64,000 bases of DNA from CAYRNY01 sp964425755 (GTDB taxonomy: Bacteria > Chloroflexota > Anaerolineae > Aggregatilineales > Aggregatilineaceae), in contig CAYRNY010000010.1 in assembly GCA_964425755.1 (NCBI GenBank), positions 121,605-185,604 of the forward strand, given 5' to 3'. A program made the position numbers and the translations under genes. The notes below the pieces were generated by a model. The model searched no databases, was not told the origin of the DNA, and saw nothing but the letters and a program-made list of their open reading frames with translations. Each line of letters begins with the position of its first letter. Position 1 is the first letter of the stretch. Of the stretch, positions 25,278 through 34,661 are shown piece by piece.

Positions 25278-27293
25278 CTACCAGGGTATCACGAAGTACT
25301 TGCTCGTGGTCCCTTCGGAGATCCACCCGGTGACCAACTGGTTATTCAGGTTGAACTGGATTTGCCAGAAGCGGTAACCGTCCTTGCAGGCAGGGCCGCC
25401 CACCACGCTGCCTTGCGTGCCCGGCAGCACCTGGTGCTGCGGGACCGGATCGTTCAGGTTGTTGCGCAGCGCATACGTCCCGTCACTGGGTGCCGCGATC
25501 ACGGACATCCCGACCTGCAACTGCTGCGCCGGCGCGAGGCTGCAATCCTGCCCGGCCTGGATGTCGCCGGGGCCGATGACGATCGGCGTGACCGGCGGGA
25601 CTGTGGGCATGACCTGCAGCCCCAACGGCGTGGCTGTCGGAACCGGGGTCACAGCCTGGAACACCAGCGGTGTCGCGGTCGGCACGGGCGCGATCTGGTC
25701 GGGTCCGTTTGCCGGGCCAGGGCCGCCCGGCCAGGGTTCCAGGTAATACGATCCGGGTTCCCCTTCGGCAGCCCAACCGGCGACCGCCGCGCCCTCGACC
25801 ACGCTGATCTGCCACCAGCTAAAGTCGTCCAGGCATTGCGGCCCGTCGAGCACGGTCACTTCGGTGCCTTCCTGGAGTTGCGTCACCAGCGCGCCGCTTG
25901 GCTCGGCCCGCAGGTTTAGCGGCTGCCCGTTGGTGAAGGTCACGCGCGCGCCCGCACCGACGGTCAACCGCTGCGGCGGGGCACCGGGGCAGGTCTGGCC
26001 GGGCGCGGCCACATCACCGGGGCCGCCCACTGCCGCGCCGTTGCCGTCGCCCAGTCCCGTGAGCGTGAACTGCACGCCTGCCGGGGTGACGTAGATGATG
26101 CGCAGCGTCTGGTTTGCACCACCCTGGAAGACCTGCGCGCCGGTCGCGTCCTGCAGGTCCGCGCTGTGGTAGATCGCGTTGCTGTCCGACTGCATCAAGA
26201 AGCCGTCCGGCGTGCCGACCGCGTCGGTGATCGTCGGGGCCAGCAGGGTACGCGTGTTGTTGGCGGGCGTGCCGTCGGCGCTGATCGTGTTCCAGTTTTC
26301 CATGCCCTGGCCGTTGTCCGACCAGTACAGCACGCCTTGCCCGTCCGCCGCCCACCGCGCGCGATAGTTGTACGCTGTACCGTCAGCCCAGATCGTCGTC
26401 ACCGTCTGCGCGCCCGGCATCTGGCGACCGATCGCGTTTAGACTTGGCGCGGGGCCTTGCTGTGGCAGCACGCCGTAGTTCGTATCCTCAAAGGCGAAGA
26501 CTTCTTCGCCCGCCAGGAAGCGGATGTCCGACTCGCTGTGCGTGTAGGTGCTTGGTGTGACCGCGTTGCCCGCGTTGGCCGGGGCGGGAGTCGGCAGCCA
26601 GGCATAGGCGGGCCAGGATAGCGAGCCATCCACACCGTAGGGAATCAACTGGAAATGCACGACTTCCTCAGCCTGTCCCTCGAACACGCCGTAATAGCGC
26701 ACGAAGGGCGTTGAGAGCTGCGTTTCGGTGATTGCAGGGTGCGTGTGCTCCAACACGGCTTCCGCGTCCCCGCTGGCGAGATCGAACGCGATCACGCGCC
26801 ATGCCGGGTTCGCGTAGTCACCGGAACGAAAACCGACTGCGACGCGCGTGCTGGTGCGGTTGAAGATGTGCGGCGTGCCGAGGATGATGCTCTCGCCGGG
26901 CTGCGCTTCGTGCGTCTTGACGAACTGGCCTGCCCCCAGGTCGTAGATGCCGATGCCCTCGCGCTGGTTAGCCAGCGGCGCGGCGATCACGGCATAGCGC
27001 CCGTCAGGCGCGATCGCGACCTGCGGCGCGCCGTCCGGCGCTTCGTTGGGCAGCGCCGGGCGCTGGATCGAGGCGACCTCACCCAGCGCGCTGATCCAGT
27101 GCAGCGTGTCGGCTGGTGTCTGCCAGGCGACGGCATACCACGCGTAGGGTGGCAGCGCCTGGTTAGCGTGCGCGACGGGACCCGGCAGCAGGCTGGTCCC
27201 CGCCAGGATCGCGACCAGGATCGCGGTGAGACTCCACCATAAGCGGTTGGTAGCGCGCCGGGTGGTTGGGCTTGTAGTCGAACGATGTGACAT
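25278..27293 (-). CDS. secreted protein with propeller-like region and two SH3-like domains
   Basis: A 671-residue exported protein. A basic N-terminus and a hydrophobic signal or anchor (about 18-43) precede a region of about 350 residues with WD/TolB-like repeats (VAIAPDGRYAVIA, RARWAADGQGVLYWSD). Two SH3b-like modules follow, about 455-525 (VTFTNGQPLNLRAEPSG, WWQISVVEG) and about 600-671 (ALRNNLNDPV, RFWQIQFN, VTGWISEG), separated by a Pro/Thr-rich linker with repeated PVPTATPL. AAGGAG precedes the ATG. SH3b modules often bind peptidoglycan or cell-surface peptides; an envelope sensor or binding role is inferred. Confidence 0.75.
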   Translation of the reverse strand: MSHRSTTSPTTRRATNRLWWSLTAILVAILAGTSLLPGPVAHANQALPPYAWYAVAWQTPADTLHWISALGEVASIQRPALPNEAPDGAPQVAIAPDGRYAVIAAPLANQREGIGIYDLGAGQFVKTHEAQPGESIILGTPHIFNRTSTRVAVGFRSGDYANPAWRVIAFDLASGDAEAVLEHTHPAITETQLSTPFVRYYGVFEGQAEEVVHFQLIPYGVDGSLSWPAYAWLPTPAPANAGNAVTPSTYTHSESDIRFLAGEEVFAFEDTNYGVLPQQGPAPSLNAIGRQMPGAQTVTTIWADGTAYNYRARWAADGQGVLYWSDNGQGMENWNTISADGTPANNTRTLLAPTITDAVGTPDGFLMQSDSNAIYHSADLQDATGAQVFQGGANQTLRIIYVTPAGVQFTLTGLGDGNGAAVGGPGDVAAPGQTCPGAPPQRLTVGAGARVTFTNGQPLNLRAEPSGALVTQLQEGTEVTVLDGPQCLDDFSWWQISVVEGAAVAGWAAEGEPGSYYLEPWPGGPGPANGPDQIAPVPTATPLVFQAVTPVPTATPLGLQVMPTVPPVTPIVIGPGDIQAGQDCSLAPAQQLQVGMSVIAAPSDGTYALRNNLNDPVPQHQVLPGTQGSVVGGPACKDGYRFWQIQFNLNNQLVTGWISEGTTSKYFVIPW

Positions 27294-27649
27294 TGATGAG
27301 GCTCCTTAAACTCTGTGTTGAGTGGTTTTATGCATAAGCATAACGTTAATAGCAATAATAAACGCATAAGGCACGCTAATCCAGTAAAGAAGTGCAAAGA
27401 TGCTGCAAAAATATCCGGACAATTCGTGCAGCTCAGGGAACGCGCCCGCTCGCGGGATCGTGTGTGGTACTTCCGGGCTATGGCGCTGTGCGCGTGGTAA
27501 GGACCGCGCCCTGGAGGCTGCCTTACTTGCCCTGCTGCGCACAAACTTGTAAGCTTAAATCTTGAAAACTATTACTGTGCTGTGCACTGGATCTGATCAG
27601 GTGATAATGGGCCGGGGACGGTCCGCGAGCGAAAATGAGGTAATGGCAT
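27294..27649. other. 356-base AT-richer divergent intergenic region
   Basis: The gap separates two divergent secreted-protein genes. The part near 27320-27400 is clearly AT-rich (GCATAAGCATAACG and AATAATAAACGC), fitting promoters for the minus gene. On the plus side GATAAT (27603-27608) follows the palindrome CTGATCAG (27593-27600). No gene or terminator is seen. Confidence 0.4.
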
Positions 27650-29191
27650 ATGAAACACCAATGGGTTGTTCTGCTGATCGTCGTGGCGCTGCTGGCAGGC
27701 GGCGCGCAAGCTGCCGGGGCGGCTCCCCGCCCGACGATTATCACATTTGAGTCGTCGCTGGAGTCGATCACGGTTGCGGAAGCGGAAGCCGGGACCACGA
27801 CGACGACGCTAAGCTGGGTGACAGCAGGCGTCACGGAGGATTACCGGTTGCTGCTGCACACGTACATTCTGGACCGGTGGCAGTTGGTGTACACCAACGA
27901 GAGCGTGCCGCTACCCCCGAGCGGCGCGCGGACCGTCACAGTTAAGGCCCCGCTGAGTTTCAGCCCGCCGACATTTCTGCTCTCGATCGTGGGGCGCACT
28001 TCGAACACGATCATCGACCAGCGCACGCTGACGATCCCCTACGCCGGCGTGAGCGAGGACGTTGAGATCGTAAATTTCAGCACCGAGGCTGAAGGCGTGG
28101 ACATGGCCCAACTCGCCGCCTCGCAGGCACAGATCACAGTCGCGTGGGAGGTTGAGAACCGTCCCCCGACCGCGAACCTTCAATTTGAGCAAGTGTTTGA
28201 CGATGACACCGCGAACTCGGTCGAACTGCCGCGCCTGAACCTGTGGATCCCCTCATCCGGCGAAGGCCCGGTCGCGCCGATTTACCGCGAAGGGGCGGAC
28301 ACGGTCACGTTGCGGCTGCGCGTGGTCGACATGGTCGACGGTGAAGTTTACGCCGAAGAAACGCTTGAACTGCCGATCGTAGATGGCGCAGACGAGGACG
28401 ACGCGGACACGCCCGGCGAGAACGGAGAGGACGAAACGGACGGCGACGACGGTGAACCTGTCGAGCCACAACCCCCCGTCGAATCCGGGGCGATTGTTTC
28501 GTTCACCGCGGCCCCCGGCATGGTGAACCCCGGCGCGCCGGTCACGCTGGCCTGGGAAGTGCGCGGGACCGGTGGCGTGTCGATCGAACAGTCCGTGCCG
28601 AACATCACGCCGCCCACGACGGTGATCACGGCACAATCTCCCAAAGGCTCCGCGGAGGTGTTCCTGCCGGATTACGCCGCCTACAGCGTGACCTTTACGC
28701 TCTGGACCGCTAACCACACCGCCAGCGAGTCGGTGACGGTGAACGTCCACTGCCCGTATACGTTCTTCTTCGGGCAGGCGGATGGATGCCCGGCGGGACC
28801 GCCGTTTGTAGCCGGTGTCTCGTACCAGGAATTCGAGAACGGTTTCATGGTCTGGCGCTCCGATACGAATGAGATTTACATCTTCTACGATGACGGCGCG
28901 GCGGCGTATTTCCTGGAACAGGACTACGCGCAGCTTGACCCGCCCGACCTGGAAGAGATGCCGCCGCTGGACCGGCAGGCGCCGTCCAGTGGATTCGGCA
29001 AGGTCTGGGCCAACGCGCCCGGCGTGCGTGACAAGATCGGGTGGGCGCTTGGCGAAGAACAGGGCTACGACACCACGTTCCAGCGGGTCGCACAGACGCG
29101 CATCCCGCGCCCGGAATACGTGTTCTTCCTCACGCTCCCGGATGGTGATGTGGTCGGGACCGGTTACGGCAGGTGGCAGAGCGTCGGCTAG
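27650..29191 (+). CDS. secreted protein with Ig-like domains and an acidic linker
   Basis: A 513-residue exported protein. The signal peptide (about 1-24, ending GAA) precedes two beta-rich Ig-like domains (about 26-130 and 135-245, the second with QITVAWEVENRPPTANLQFE). An Asp/Glu-rich linker (about 247-280) leads to another Ig-like domain (about 283-375, PVTLAWEVRG). The Cys-containing C-terminal domain has FENGFMVWRSDTNEIYIFYD, as in LGFP-like repeats. GAGG precedes the ATG. The acidic linker may bind cations. The C-terminal motif suggests binding to wall or surface polymer. No enzyme motif is visible. Confidence 0.7.
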   Translation: MKHQWVVLLIVVALLAGGAQAAGAAPRPTIITFESSLESITVAEAEAGTTTTTLSWVTAGVTEDYRLLLHTYILDRWQLVYTNESVPLPPSGARTVTVKAPLSFSPPTFLLSIVGRTSNTIIDQRTLTIPYAGVSEDVEIVNFSTEAEGVDMAQLAASQAQITVAWEVENRPPTANLQFEQVFDDDTANSVELPRLNLWIPSSGEGPVAPIYREGADTVTLRLRVVDMVDGEVYAEETLELPIVDGADEDDADTPGENGEDETDGDDGEPVEPQPPVESGAIVSFTAAPGMVNPGAPVTLAWEVRGTGGVSIEQSVPNITPPTTVITAQSPKGSAEVFLPDYAAYSVTFTLWTANHTASESVTVNVHCPYTFFFGQADGCPAGPPFVAGVSYQEFENGFMVWRSDTNEIYIFYDDGAAAYFLEQDYAQLDPPDLEEMPPLDRQAPSSGFGKVWANAPGVRDKIGWALGEEQGYDTTFQRVAQTRIPRPEYVFFLTLPDGDVVGTGYGRWQSVG

Positions 29192-29225
29192 GTCGGGCTG
29201 GCTATCAACCTGTGCGCGACCATAC

Positions 29226-29264
29226 ACGCGGGCGCGGCATCACGGCGCTGTGCCCGCGTCTTTT
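29226..29264 (+). terminator. terminator of the Ig-like secreted protein gene
   Basis: 8-bp arms ACGCGGGC and GCCCGCGT are followed by CTTTTGCG, 34 bases after the stop codon and before the convergent receiver gene. Confidence 0.6.
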
Positions 29265-29283
29265 GCGGATGGCACGCGGTCGG

Positions 29284-29751
29284 TCACGCGTCGGGCGGCG
29301 GTGGGGTCGTTGCGCCGTTTTCAGGGGGAGCGCCGGGGCTGTCGTCGCCTTGCGAGGCGGTGGGGTTGCCCGCTGCCGGGCCAACCGCCGGTATGACGGT
29401 TTCTAACGCTTCCTCAATCGCTTCGAGCGTGGGCGGTTTGATGATGTAGTAGTTCGCGCCGGCGTCGCGCGCCTCCTCGATGTCCTCGCGCGCGTCGTTG
29501 GCCGAGATGATCACGACCGGCACATTGCGCGTATACGGGTCGCGCCGCAGGTAGCGCAGCACTTCCAGCCCGCTGATGCCGGGCATGTTGACGTCCAGGA
29601 AGATCACGTCGGGGATCACCTCGTTCAGGCTCTGTAACGCCATGCGCGGCCCGTAAGCGACACCGACGGTGTGCCCCAGCACGCCGATCATGGCCGCCAA
29701 TCCCTGGGCACTGCGCTTGTTGTCATCCACGACCAGAACGTTATAGAGCAT
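29284..29751 (-). CDS. stand-alone receiver-domain response regulator
   Basis: A 155-residue protein with a single receiver domain (about 4-122). The acidic pair is VVDDN (9-10), the phosphoacceptor FLDVNMP (Asp53), with the switch Ser in IISAND and the conserved Lys105 in YYIIKPP. The remaining 30 residues are a Pro/Gly/Ala-rich, disordered-looking tail with no DNA-binding or enzyme domain. It must act through protein contacts. It is divergent from the GH57 gene across 235 bases and has no kinase gene beside it, so its partner is elsewhere. Confidence 0.88.
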   Translation of the reverse strand: MLYNVLVVDDNKRSAQGLAAMIGVLGHTVGVAYGPRMALQSLNEVIPDVIFLDVNMPGISGLEVLRYLRRDPYTRNVPVVIISANDAREDIEEARDAGANYYIIKPPTLEAIEEALETVIPAVGPAAGNPTASQGDDSPGAPPENGATTPPPPDA

Positions 29752-29906
29752 GGGTTACTTCCCGCTGCGGGCGCGGCCCGTTACCGTTCACAATCTTCGT
29801 GTTTAGCATAGCGTGATTCTAACACACCGGCACACCCGCGCCAGGGTGGATCGCGCAAGGAACGACGCACCGTGCGACTGACCCTCGCGGGGGAGCGGTA
29901 ATGTGT

Positions 29907-29943
29907 TAAAATCACGGTCTGCAAGTTGCCTAAACCGATTTAG
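29907..29943 (+). promoter_or_regulatory. GH57 promoter with CTAAACCGATTTAG operator (site B)
   Basis: An extended -10 (TGTGTTAAAAT, core 29907-29912) is followed about 10 bases past the expected transcription start by CTAAACCGATTTAG (29930-29943), a 14-bp palindrome with one mismatch. The site ends 43 bases before the GH57 start codon. It matches sites A (9439) and C (40145). A site at this place would block transcription when bound. Confidence 0.6.
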
Positions 29944-29986
29944 AGATGCCCGCACAGCCGTTCGTTATAGAGGACAAGGGGAACGC

Positions 29987-32155
29987 ATGAGCACACCGGT
30001 ATACCTGTCATTTGTCGTGCACAATCACCAGCCCATCGGCCAGTTCGATTTCGTCAACGAGCACAGCGTCGAGGTGGCCTACGAGCCGATGACCGCGCTG
30101 CTGGAGCGTCACCCGCAGGTGAAGGCCGCGATGCATTTCACCGGCAGCCTGCTGGATTACCTGCTGGCGCACCAACGCCCGCTGCTGGACCGCGTCCGCG
30201 CGCTGGTCGAACGCGACCAGTTGGAGATTCTCGCCGGCGGATACTACGAGCCGCTGCTGACCACGCTGCCCGACGCCGACAAGATCGGCCAGATACGTAA
30301 GCTGGTCACAGCGGTGCAGGACGTGTTCGGCATGACGCCGCGCGGCATGTGGCTCGCCGAGCGCGTGTGGGAACCGCACCTCGTGCGCGCGATCGCGCAG
30401 GCGGGGATCGATTACGTGATCATCGACGACACGCATTTTGAAGCGGTCGGTTACAACAAGGAAACGGAACTGTTCGGATATTTTGTGAGCGAGGAACAGG
30501 GGTACACGGTGCGCGTGTTCCCGACGCTCAGCTACCTGCGTTACGCGATCCCCTGGGACACGGTGCCGAACCTTATGGAATGGCTCCAGGCGCTGCGTGA
30601 CGCCGATCCGTTGCCGAACTTCCAGCCCAAGCTGGCGTTCATGGGTGACGACGGCGAGAAATTCGGCGTGTGGCCCGGCACGTGGGAGCATAACTGGGGT
30701 GAAGGGCAGTACATGGAAGAGCTGTTTAGCGCGCTGGAAGCCAGCGCGGACTGGCTCAAGACGATCCGCCCGATGGACTACATCGACCGCTATCCCGCGT
30801 TGGGGCGCGTCTACCTGCCGACCGCGAGCTACTTCGAGATGGGGCAGTGGGCGCTGCCGGCGGAACGCTTCCGCGAGTTAAAGCGCATCAAGGCCGAGTT
30901 CGAGGAGCAGGAGCGCGAGGACGTGCTGCGCTACCTGCGCGGCAGCATCTGGCGGAACTTCATGGTCAAGTACGATGAAGTCAACCACATGCACAAGCGT
31001 ATGATGATGGTCGCCGAGAAGGTCCACGCCATGCCGGAAGACCACCCGGACAGGGACCGCGCGCTCGACCTGCTGTGGCGCGCGCAGGCCAACGACGCGT
31101 ACTGGCACGGGTTGTTCGGCGGCTGCTACCTGTTTAACTTCCGCGTGGCGAACTACGCCAATCTGATCGCGGCGGAAGCGTTGGCCGAAGGCGCTGACGC
31201 GCCGCTGAACGTGCGCGTGTTTGACTTCAACAAGGACAGCACCGATGAGATCGTGCTGACCGGCGCGCCGCTGAACGCGATCTGGAAGCCCAGTGACGGC
31301 GGGATGCTGCTGGAGCTGGATCACCGCGCGCTGCAATATAACGTGCTCAACGTGATGACGCGGCGCGAAGAGGGCTATCACGACGAGGTGCGCGAGGCCG
31401 CCGAAAACGGCACGCTCATCACGCCGGAGACGGAGAACGACGACGTGGCGTTCGAGGCGCGCGACGCCGTGCGCGCCAAAGAAGCCGGGATCGAAGAGCA
31501 CCTGCTGTATGACTGGCACCGTCGCGGCGCGTTCATCGATCACTTCCTGCGCCATGACGTTGAGGTCGAGCACGTCTACCGCGCGTTTTACGGCGAGCAG
31601 GGCGACTTCGCCAACCTGCCCTATTCGTTCGAAGTGCAGCACGGCGACGGCGATGCATCCGTGCGCCTGTGGCGCGAGGGGCACGTTTGGGTTGGGGAGC
31701 ACCACCGCCCGCTGCGCGTGACGAAGACGTTTGTGTTCCGGCACGGCGACGAGCGTTACGACGTGACCTACCGCGTGCGCAACCTGAGCGACGCGCCGGT
31801 CGACGTGCGCTTCGCGGTCGAGCTGGCGACCGGGTTCGATGGCGGGCAGGAGCTGGATTACTGCCACTACACGGTGAACGGCGGTGACGAGCGGCACGCC
31901 CTGCGCGCGATCCTCGAACACGCGGGCGTGACCGAACACACCAGCGTGACGGGCATCCGCGACCTGGCCGTGACCACGCGCGCCGACCAGCCGTTCACGC
32001 TGTGGACGTTCCCGCTGGATACGGTGACCATGAGCGAGGCGGGTTACGAGCGCGGCTACCAGGGCACGGTGTACCTGCATATCTGGGAGCTGCACCTGGA
32101 GCCGGGCGCTGAATGGCAGGGTAATCTGACGCAGCAGGTTACTGCGTATAACTAA
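29987..32155 (+). CDS. GH57 4-alpha-glucanotransferase/alpha-amylase family enzyme
   Basis: A 722-residue cytoplasmic enzyme (no signal peptide) of the archaeal-type GH57 family, which moves or cuts alpha-1,4-glucan chains. The catalytic (beta/alpha)7 barrel carries HNHQP (12-16), GMWLAERVWEP with the likely nucleophile Glu125, and GDDGEKFG with the likely acid Asp221 or 222, corresponding to E123 and D214 of the Thermococcus litoralis enzyme. The C-terminal half (from about 300) is the DUF1925/DUF1926-like beta region typical of the glucanotransferase branch. The ATG at 29987 follows AAGGGG; upstream codons lie in the operator region. Confidence 0.9.
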   Translation: MSTPVYLSFVVHNHQPIGQFDFVNEHSVEVAYEPMTALLERHPQVKAAMHFTGSLLDYLLAHQRPLLDRVRALVERDQLEILAGGYYEPLLTTLPDADKIGQIRKLVTAVQDVFGMTPRGMWLAERVWEPHLVRAIAQAGIDYVIIDDTHFEAVGYNKETELFGYFVSEEQGYTVRVFPTLSYLRYAIPWDTVPNLMEWLQALRDADPLPNFQPKLAFMGDDGEKFGVWPGTWEHNWGEGQYMEELFSALEASADWLKTIRPMDYIDRYPALGRVYLPTASYFEMGQWALPAERFRELKRIKAEFEEQEREDVLRYLRGSIWRNFMVKYDEVNHMHKRMMMVAEKVHAMPEDHPDRDRALDLLWRAQANDAYWHGLFGGCYLFNFRVANYANLIAAEALAEGADAPLNVRVFDFNKDSTDEIVLTGAPLNAIWKPSDGGMLLELDHRALQYNVLNVMTRREEGYHDEVREAAENGTLITPETENDDVAFEARDAVRAKEAGIEEHLLYDWHRRGAFIDHFLRHDVEVEHVYRAFYGEQGDFANLPYSFEVQHGDGDASVRLWREGHVWVGEHHRPLRVTKTFVFRHGDERYDVTYRVRNLSDAPVDVRFAVELATGFDGGQELDYCHYTVNGGDERHALRAILEHAGVTEHTSVTGIRDLAVTTRADQPFTLWTFPLDTVTMSEAGYERGYQGTVYLHIWELHLEPGAEWQGNLTQQVTAYN

Positions 32156-32284
32156 GTAGACGGCCTGCGGCGGGTGCTGGCGAGCTTGCGCGAGCAAGTT
32201 CGTAGGAGGAGAAGGAGATCGAACCGTACAGTGTTCGCCGCACCGTTTTTTTGTTGGTGAGAATGTTGTGTGCGAGGAGCTTGT

Positions 32285-33580
32285 ATGAAACAGCGAAGCG
32301 TAGTGATCGGGTTGCTGCTGGGGGCCGTGATAGTGGCGGGGGGACTCGTGGCGTGCTCGTCTGAGAGTGACAGCGGCAGCCCTGGCTTCATCCACATTGA
32401 GGAAGGCGCGGCGGAAACCGAGATCGCCCGCACGGCTGCCGCGCTGCGCAACCCGACCGCAACCCCCGGTCCCACGCTGACCCCCAGCCTGACTCCGACA
32501 CCTTACGTCCGCCCGACGGATGACCCCGCGATCGCGAGGGACAGCGTGATTACGCGCGTCGGGACCGCGGAGATCACGCTTGCCGACTACCGTAAGCGCG
32601 TGCGCTTCGACCGTTATCGCCTGTTGTTCCCGATCGTCAAACTGGCGGAGAAGTACGGCACGGAAAACCTGCTCGACCTGACACGCGACGAAAACTGGTA
32701 CGTGGCTTCGCTGTTCGCGACGCTGGCCGACAGCTACAGCCTGGGCGTGCAGAGCCACCGCATCATGGTGATCGAGCACCTCGCGTCCCAGGAGGCGCGG
32801 CGGCGTGGCCTGGAAGTCGACCCCTACCGCTTTGACGCCAACATGGGCGAATGGCTTGGCGTGCAGGTGGGGGAAGGGGGCACGCTGCCGCCGGAATTTG
32901 ACGCGCGGTACGACGAATTTATCGCGGGCATTGAGACTTACGCCGGTATGACCGAGGAAGAGTTCCGGCGCATCGTGCGCGCGCAGACGTACTACGATCA
33001 ACTGGCGTTCTTGATCGGCCAGGAAGCCGACATCAACGCCGCCGGTGAGACGACGATCGGCGTGCAGGTGCAGGATATCGTGGTGCAGGATCGCGTCGAA
33101 GCGGAGACGATCGCGCGCCGGCTGCTGGGCAACGAACCGCTGCGCGATATCGCGCAATCGCTGGGCTACCAGCCCGTCACCGAAGACACCGACCGCACGC
33201 TACGCCGCAGCGATGACACGCTGCCCGATCACGTCCTGGAAACGATCTTCCTGGCGAGCCAGGGCGACGTGGTCGGCCCGATGCGCATCCCGGAAGGGTG
33301 GTATGTCGCCAAAGTCGGCAGGGAAGTGGTCGATATGCTGGCCCCGGCGGATATCGAGGAGCTTCGCCAGCAGCACTTCCTGGACTGGATCGAAGCCCAG
33401 ATGGACGATCCCGACCTGGTTGAAGATTACGACAACTGGGTGTCGCACACGCCGCAAGAACCACTGCCGCAGGATGTCTCGCCCTTGCTGCGCGACGAAA
33501 ACGTGATCCTGCCGGAGGGCATGCCCGACCCGTTCGGGCTGGAGCCGGACAGCCTGGAGCCCGGCACGGAGGGCGGGTGA
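32285..33580 (+). CDS. SurA/PrsA-like peptidyl-prolyl isomerase lipoprotein
   Basis: A 431-residue lipoprotein. The N-terminal helix ends in the lipobox LVAC (Cys about 24), then a Ser/Thr/Pro-rich spacer (about 25-75), a helical SurA_N-like chaperone region (about 80-240) and a parvulin-like domain (about 245-345: VQVQDIVVQDRVEAETIA, LRRSDDTLPDHVLETIF, VVGPMRIPEGWYVAKVG). The last 85 residues are acidic and Pro-rich. AGGAG lies 6 bases before the ATG. It is expected outside the membrane, helping exported proteins fold, which suits the many secreted proteins nearby. Catalytic residues of parvulin are only partly recognisable. Confidence 0.82.
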   Translation: MKQRSVVIGLLLGAVIVAGGLVACSSESDSGSPGFIHIEEGAAETEIARTAAALRNPTATPGPTLTPSLTPTPYVRPTDDPAIARDSVITRVGTAEITLADYRKRVRFDRYRLLFPIVKLAEKYGTENLLDLTRDENWYVASLFATLADSYSLGVQSHRIMVIEHLASQEARRRGLEVDPYRFDANMGEWLGVQVGEGGTLPPEFDARYDEFIAGIETYAGMTEEEFRRIVRAQTYYDQLAFLIGQEADINAAGETTIGVQVQDIVVQDRVEAETIARRLLGNEPLRDIAQSLGYQPVTEDTDRTLRRSDDTLPDHVLETIFLASQGDVVGPMRIPEGWYVAKVGREVVDMLAPADIEELRQQHFLDWIEAQMDDPDLVEDYDNWVSHTPQEPLPQDVSPLLRDENVILPEGMPDPFGLEPDSLEPGTEGG

Positions 33581-33731
33581 TGTGGCGCGTGGGGGGTATG
33601 TGTCAGAATCATGACATGATGTCACGTGGCTGACACAGCCGCGCGGGGCGTTTGGGCGTACAATGATCACAGATGATCGCGCCCGATTGGGTGGCGCGAC
33701 GAGTTCCTCATGCTGAGGACTGGAGGCCACA

Positions 33732-33797
33732 ATGCCCCCCAAGAAACCGGAAAAGCCCGACAAGCCGAAGAAGCCCAAGAAGCCCAAGAAGAAGTAA
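33732..33797 (+). CDS. 21-residue Lys/Pro-repeat peptide
   Basis: A tiny frame encodes a peptide starting MPPKKPEKPDK and continuing with PKK/PKKK repeats to a TAA. It has 11 Lys and 7 Pro. Three things suggest it is real: GGAGG lies 7 bases before the ATG, a TACAAT element lies 67 bases upstream, and a strong terminator begins 32 bases after the stop. The gene would be a monocistronic unit. Similar Lys/Pro peptides occur as histone-like or RNA-binding tails; nothing more can be said of its function. Confidence 0.5.
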   Translation: MPPKKPEKPDKPKKPKKPKKK

Positions 33798-33829
33798 CCG
33801 GGCGACTTACGACGTATCGTACCATAGGC

Positions 33830-33871
33830 AAAAGCCGTCATTGTTGGTGATCGCCAGCAGTGACGGTTTTT
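33830..33871 (+). terminator. intrinsic terminator after the Lys/Pro peptide frame
   Basis: AAAAGCCGTCA pairs with TGACGGTTTTT over 11 positions with one G-U pair around a 20-base loop, ending in a five-T run. It closes the unit that holds the tiny frame. Confidence 0.8.
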
Positions 33872-33941
33872 GTTAGCCCCGTGCATTTCCGGCCAAACAC
33901 GGGTAAGATGACGGTAAAACGCCGGTGAAACGAGCGGGAAC

Positions 33942-34661
33942 GTGACGACAGCAGAGTGGAAGATTCTACTGGTGGATGACGAAACCGCGATCACGCACAA
34001 CCTCGCGCCGTTTCTTGAGCGCAGCGGGTTCGACGTTGCGGTCGCGGCGGACGGCGCGGCGGCGCTGGCGCTGGTCGAGCGCTTCCAGCCGCACCTGGTG
34101 GTGCTGGATGTGCTGATGCCGCGGGTCAACGGGCGCGAGGTGCTGCGCAAGCTGCGCGCCGGGCAGAACTGGACGCCTGTGATCCTGCTGACCCAGGTCG
34201 GTGACGCGCAAGAACGCGCGATGGCACTCAATGAAGGGGCCGACGATTACCTGAACAAACCCTTCGACCCGCAGGAACTGGTAGCGCGGATTCGCAGCGT
34301 GCTGCGCCGGTCGCAGGCCGGGCAGCCGACTTTGGCCGCGTCGCCGCGCCTGCGCAGCGGCGACCTGGTGCTGGATCGCGGGTCGCGGCGCGTTTATGTG
34401 GGGCCGCACGAGGTCACGCTGACCCCGAAAGCCGTGACGCTGCTCGAATACCTGATGCTGCACCCCGACGAGTTGATCACGCGCGAGCGTCTGCTCGACG
34501 TGGTCTGGGGCTGGAATTACCCGGTCGGTGCGCGGGCGGTGGATACGCGCATCGCTGAGCTGCGCAAGGCGTTGCACGATGACCACGAGCGCCCGGCCTA
34601 CATCGAGACCGTGCCGGGGCATGGCTACCGGTTTGTGAGCCAGGTGGCAGGCGAACCATGA
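33942..34661 (+). CDS. OmpR/PhoB-family response regulator
   Basis: A 239-residue DNA-binding regulator. The receiver (about 6-120) has VDDE (11-14), phosphoacceptor Asp56 in VVLDVLMP, a Thr switch in ILLTQ and Lys106 in LNKPFDP. A winged-helix domain (about 140-237) follows, with LTPKAVTLLEYLML, DVVWGWNYPVGARAVDTRI and ETVPGHGYRFV. The start is GTG with a weak GAGCGGGA site. Its last four bases overlap the start of the histidine kinase gene (ATGA), so the two are a co-translated two-component system. The promoter lies between the terminator at 33871 and 33942. Confidence 0.93.
   Translation: MTTAEWKILLVDDETAITHNLAPFLERSGFDVAVAADGAAALALVERFQPHLVVLDVLMPRVNGREVLRKLRAGQNWTPVILLTQVGDAQERAMALNEGADDYLNKPFDPQELVARIRSVLRRSQAGQPTLAASPRLRSGDLVLDRGSRRVYVGPHEVTLTPKAVTLLEYLMLHPDELITRERLLDVVWGWNYPVGARAVDTRIAELRKALHDDHERPAYIETVPGHGYRFVSQVAGEP

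Noticed and set aside
32246..32253. T run upstream of the SurA-like gene as a terminator of the GH57 gene
   Set aside because: No stable stem precedes the Ts; the nearest stem (about 32185-32204) is 40 bases away.
30878..33157. 759-residue minus-strand frame across the GH57 and SurA-like genes
   Set aside because: It spans two real genes and their gap on the other strand, with no ribosome site and shadow-like composition.
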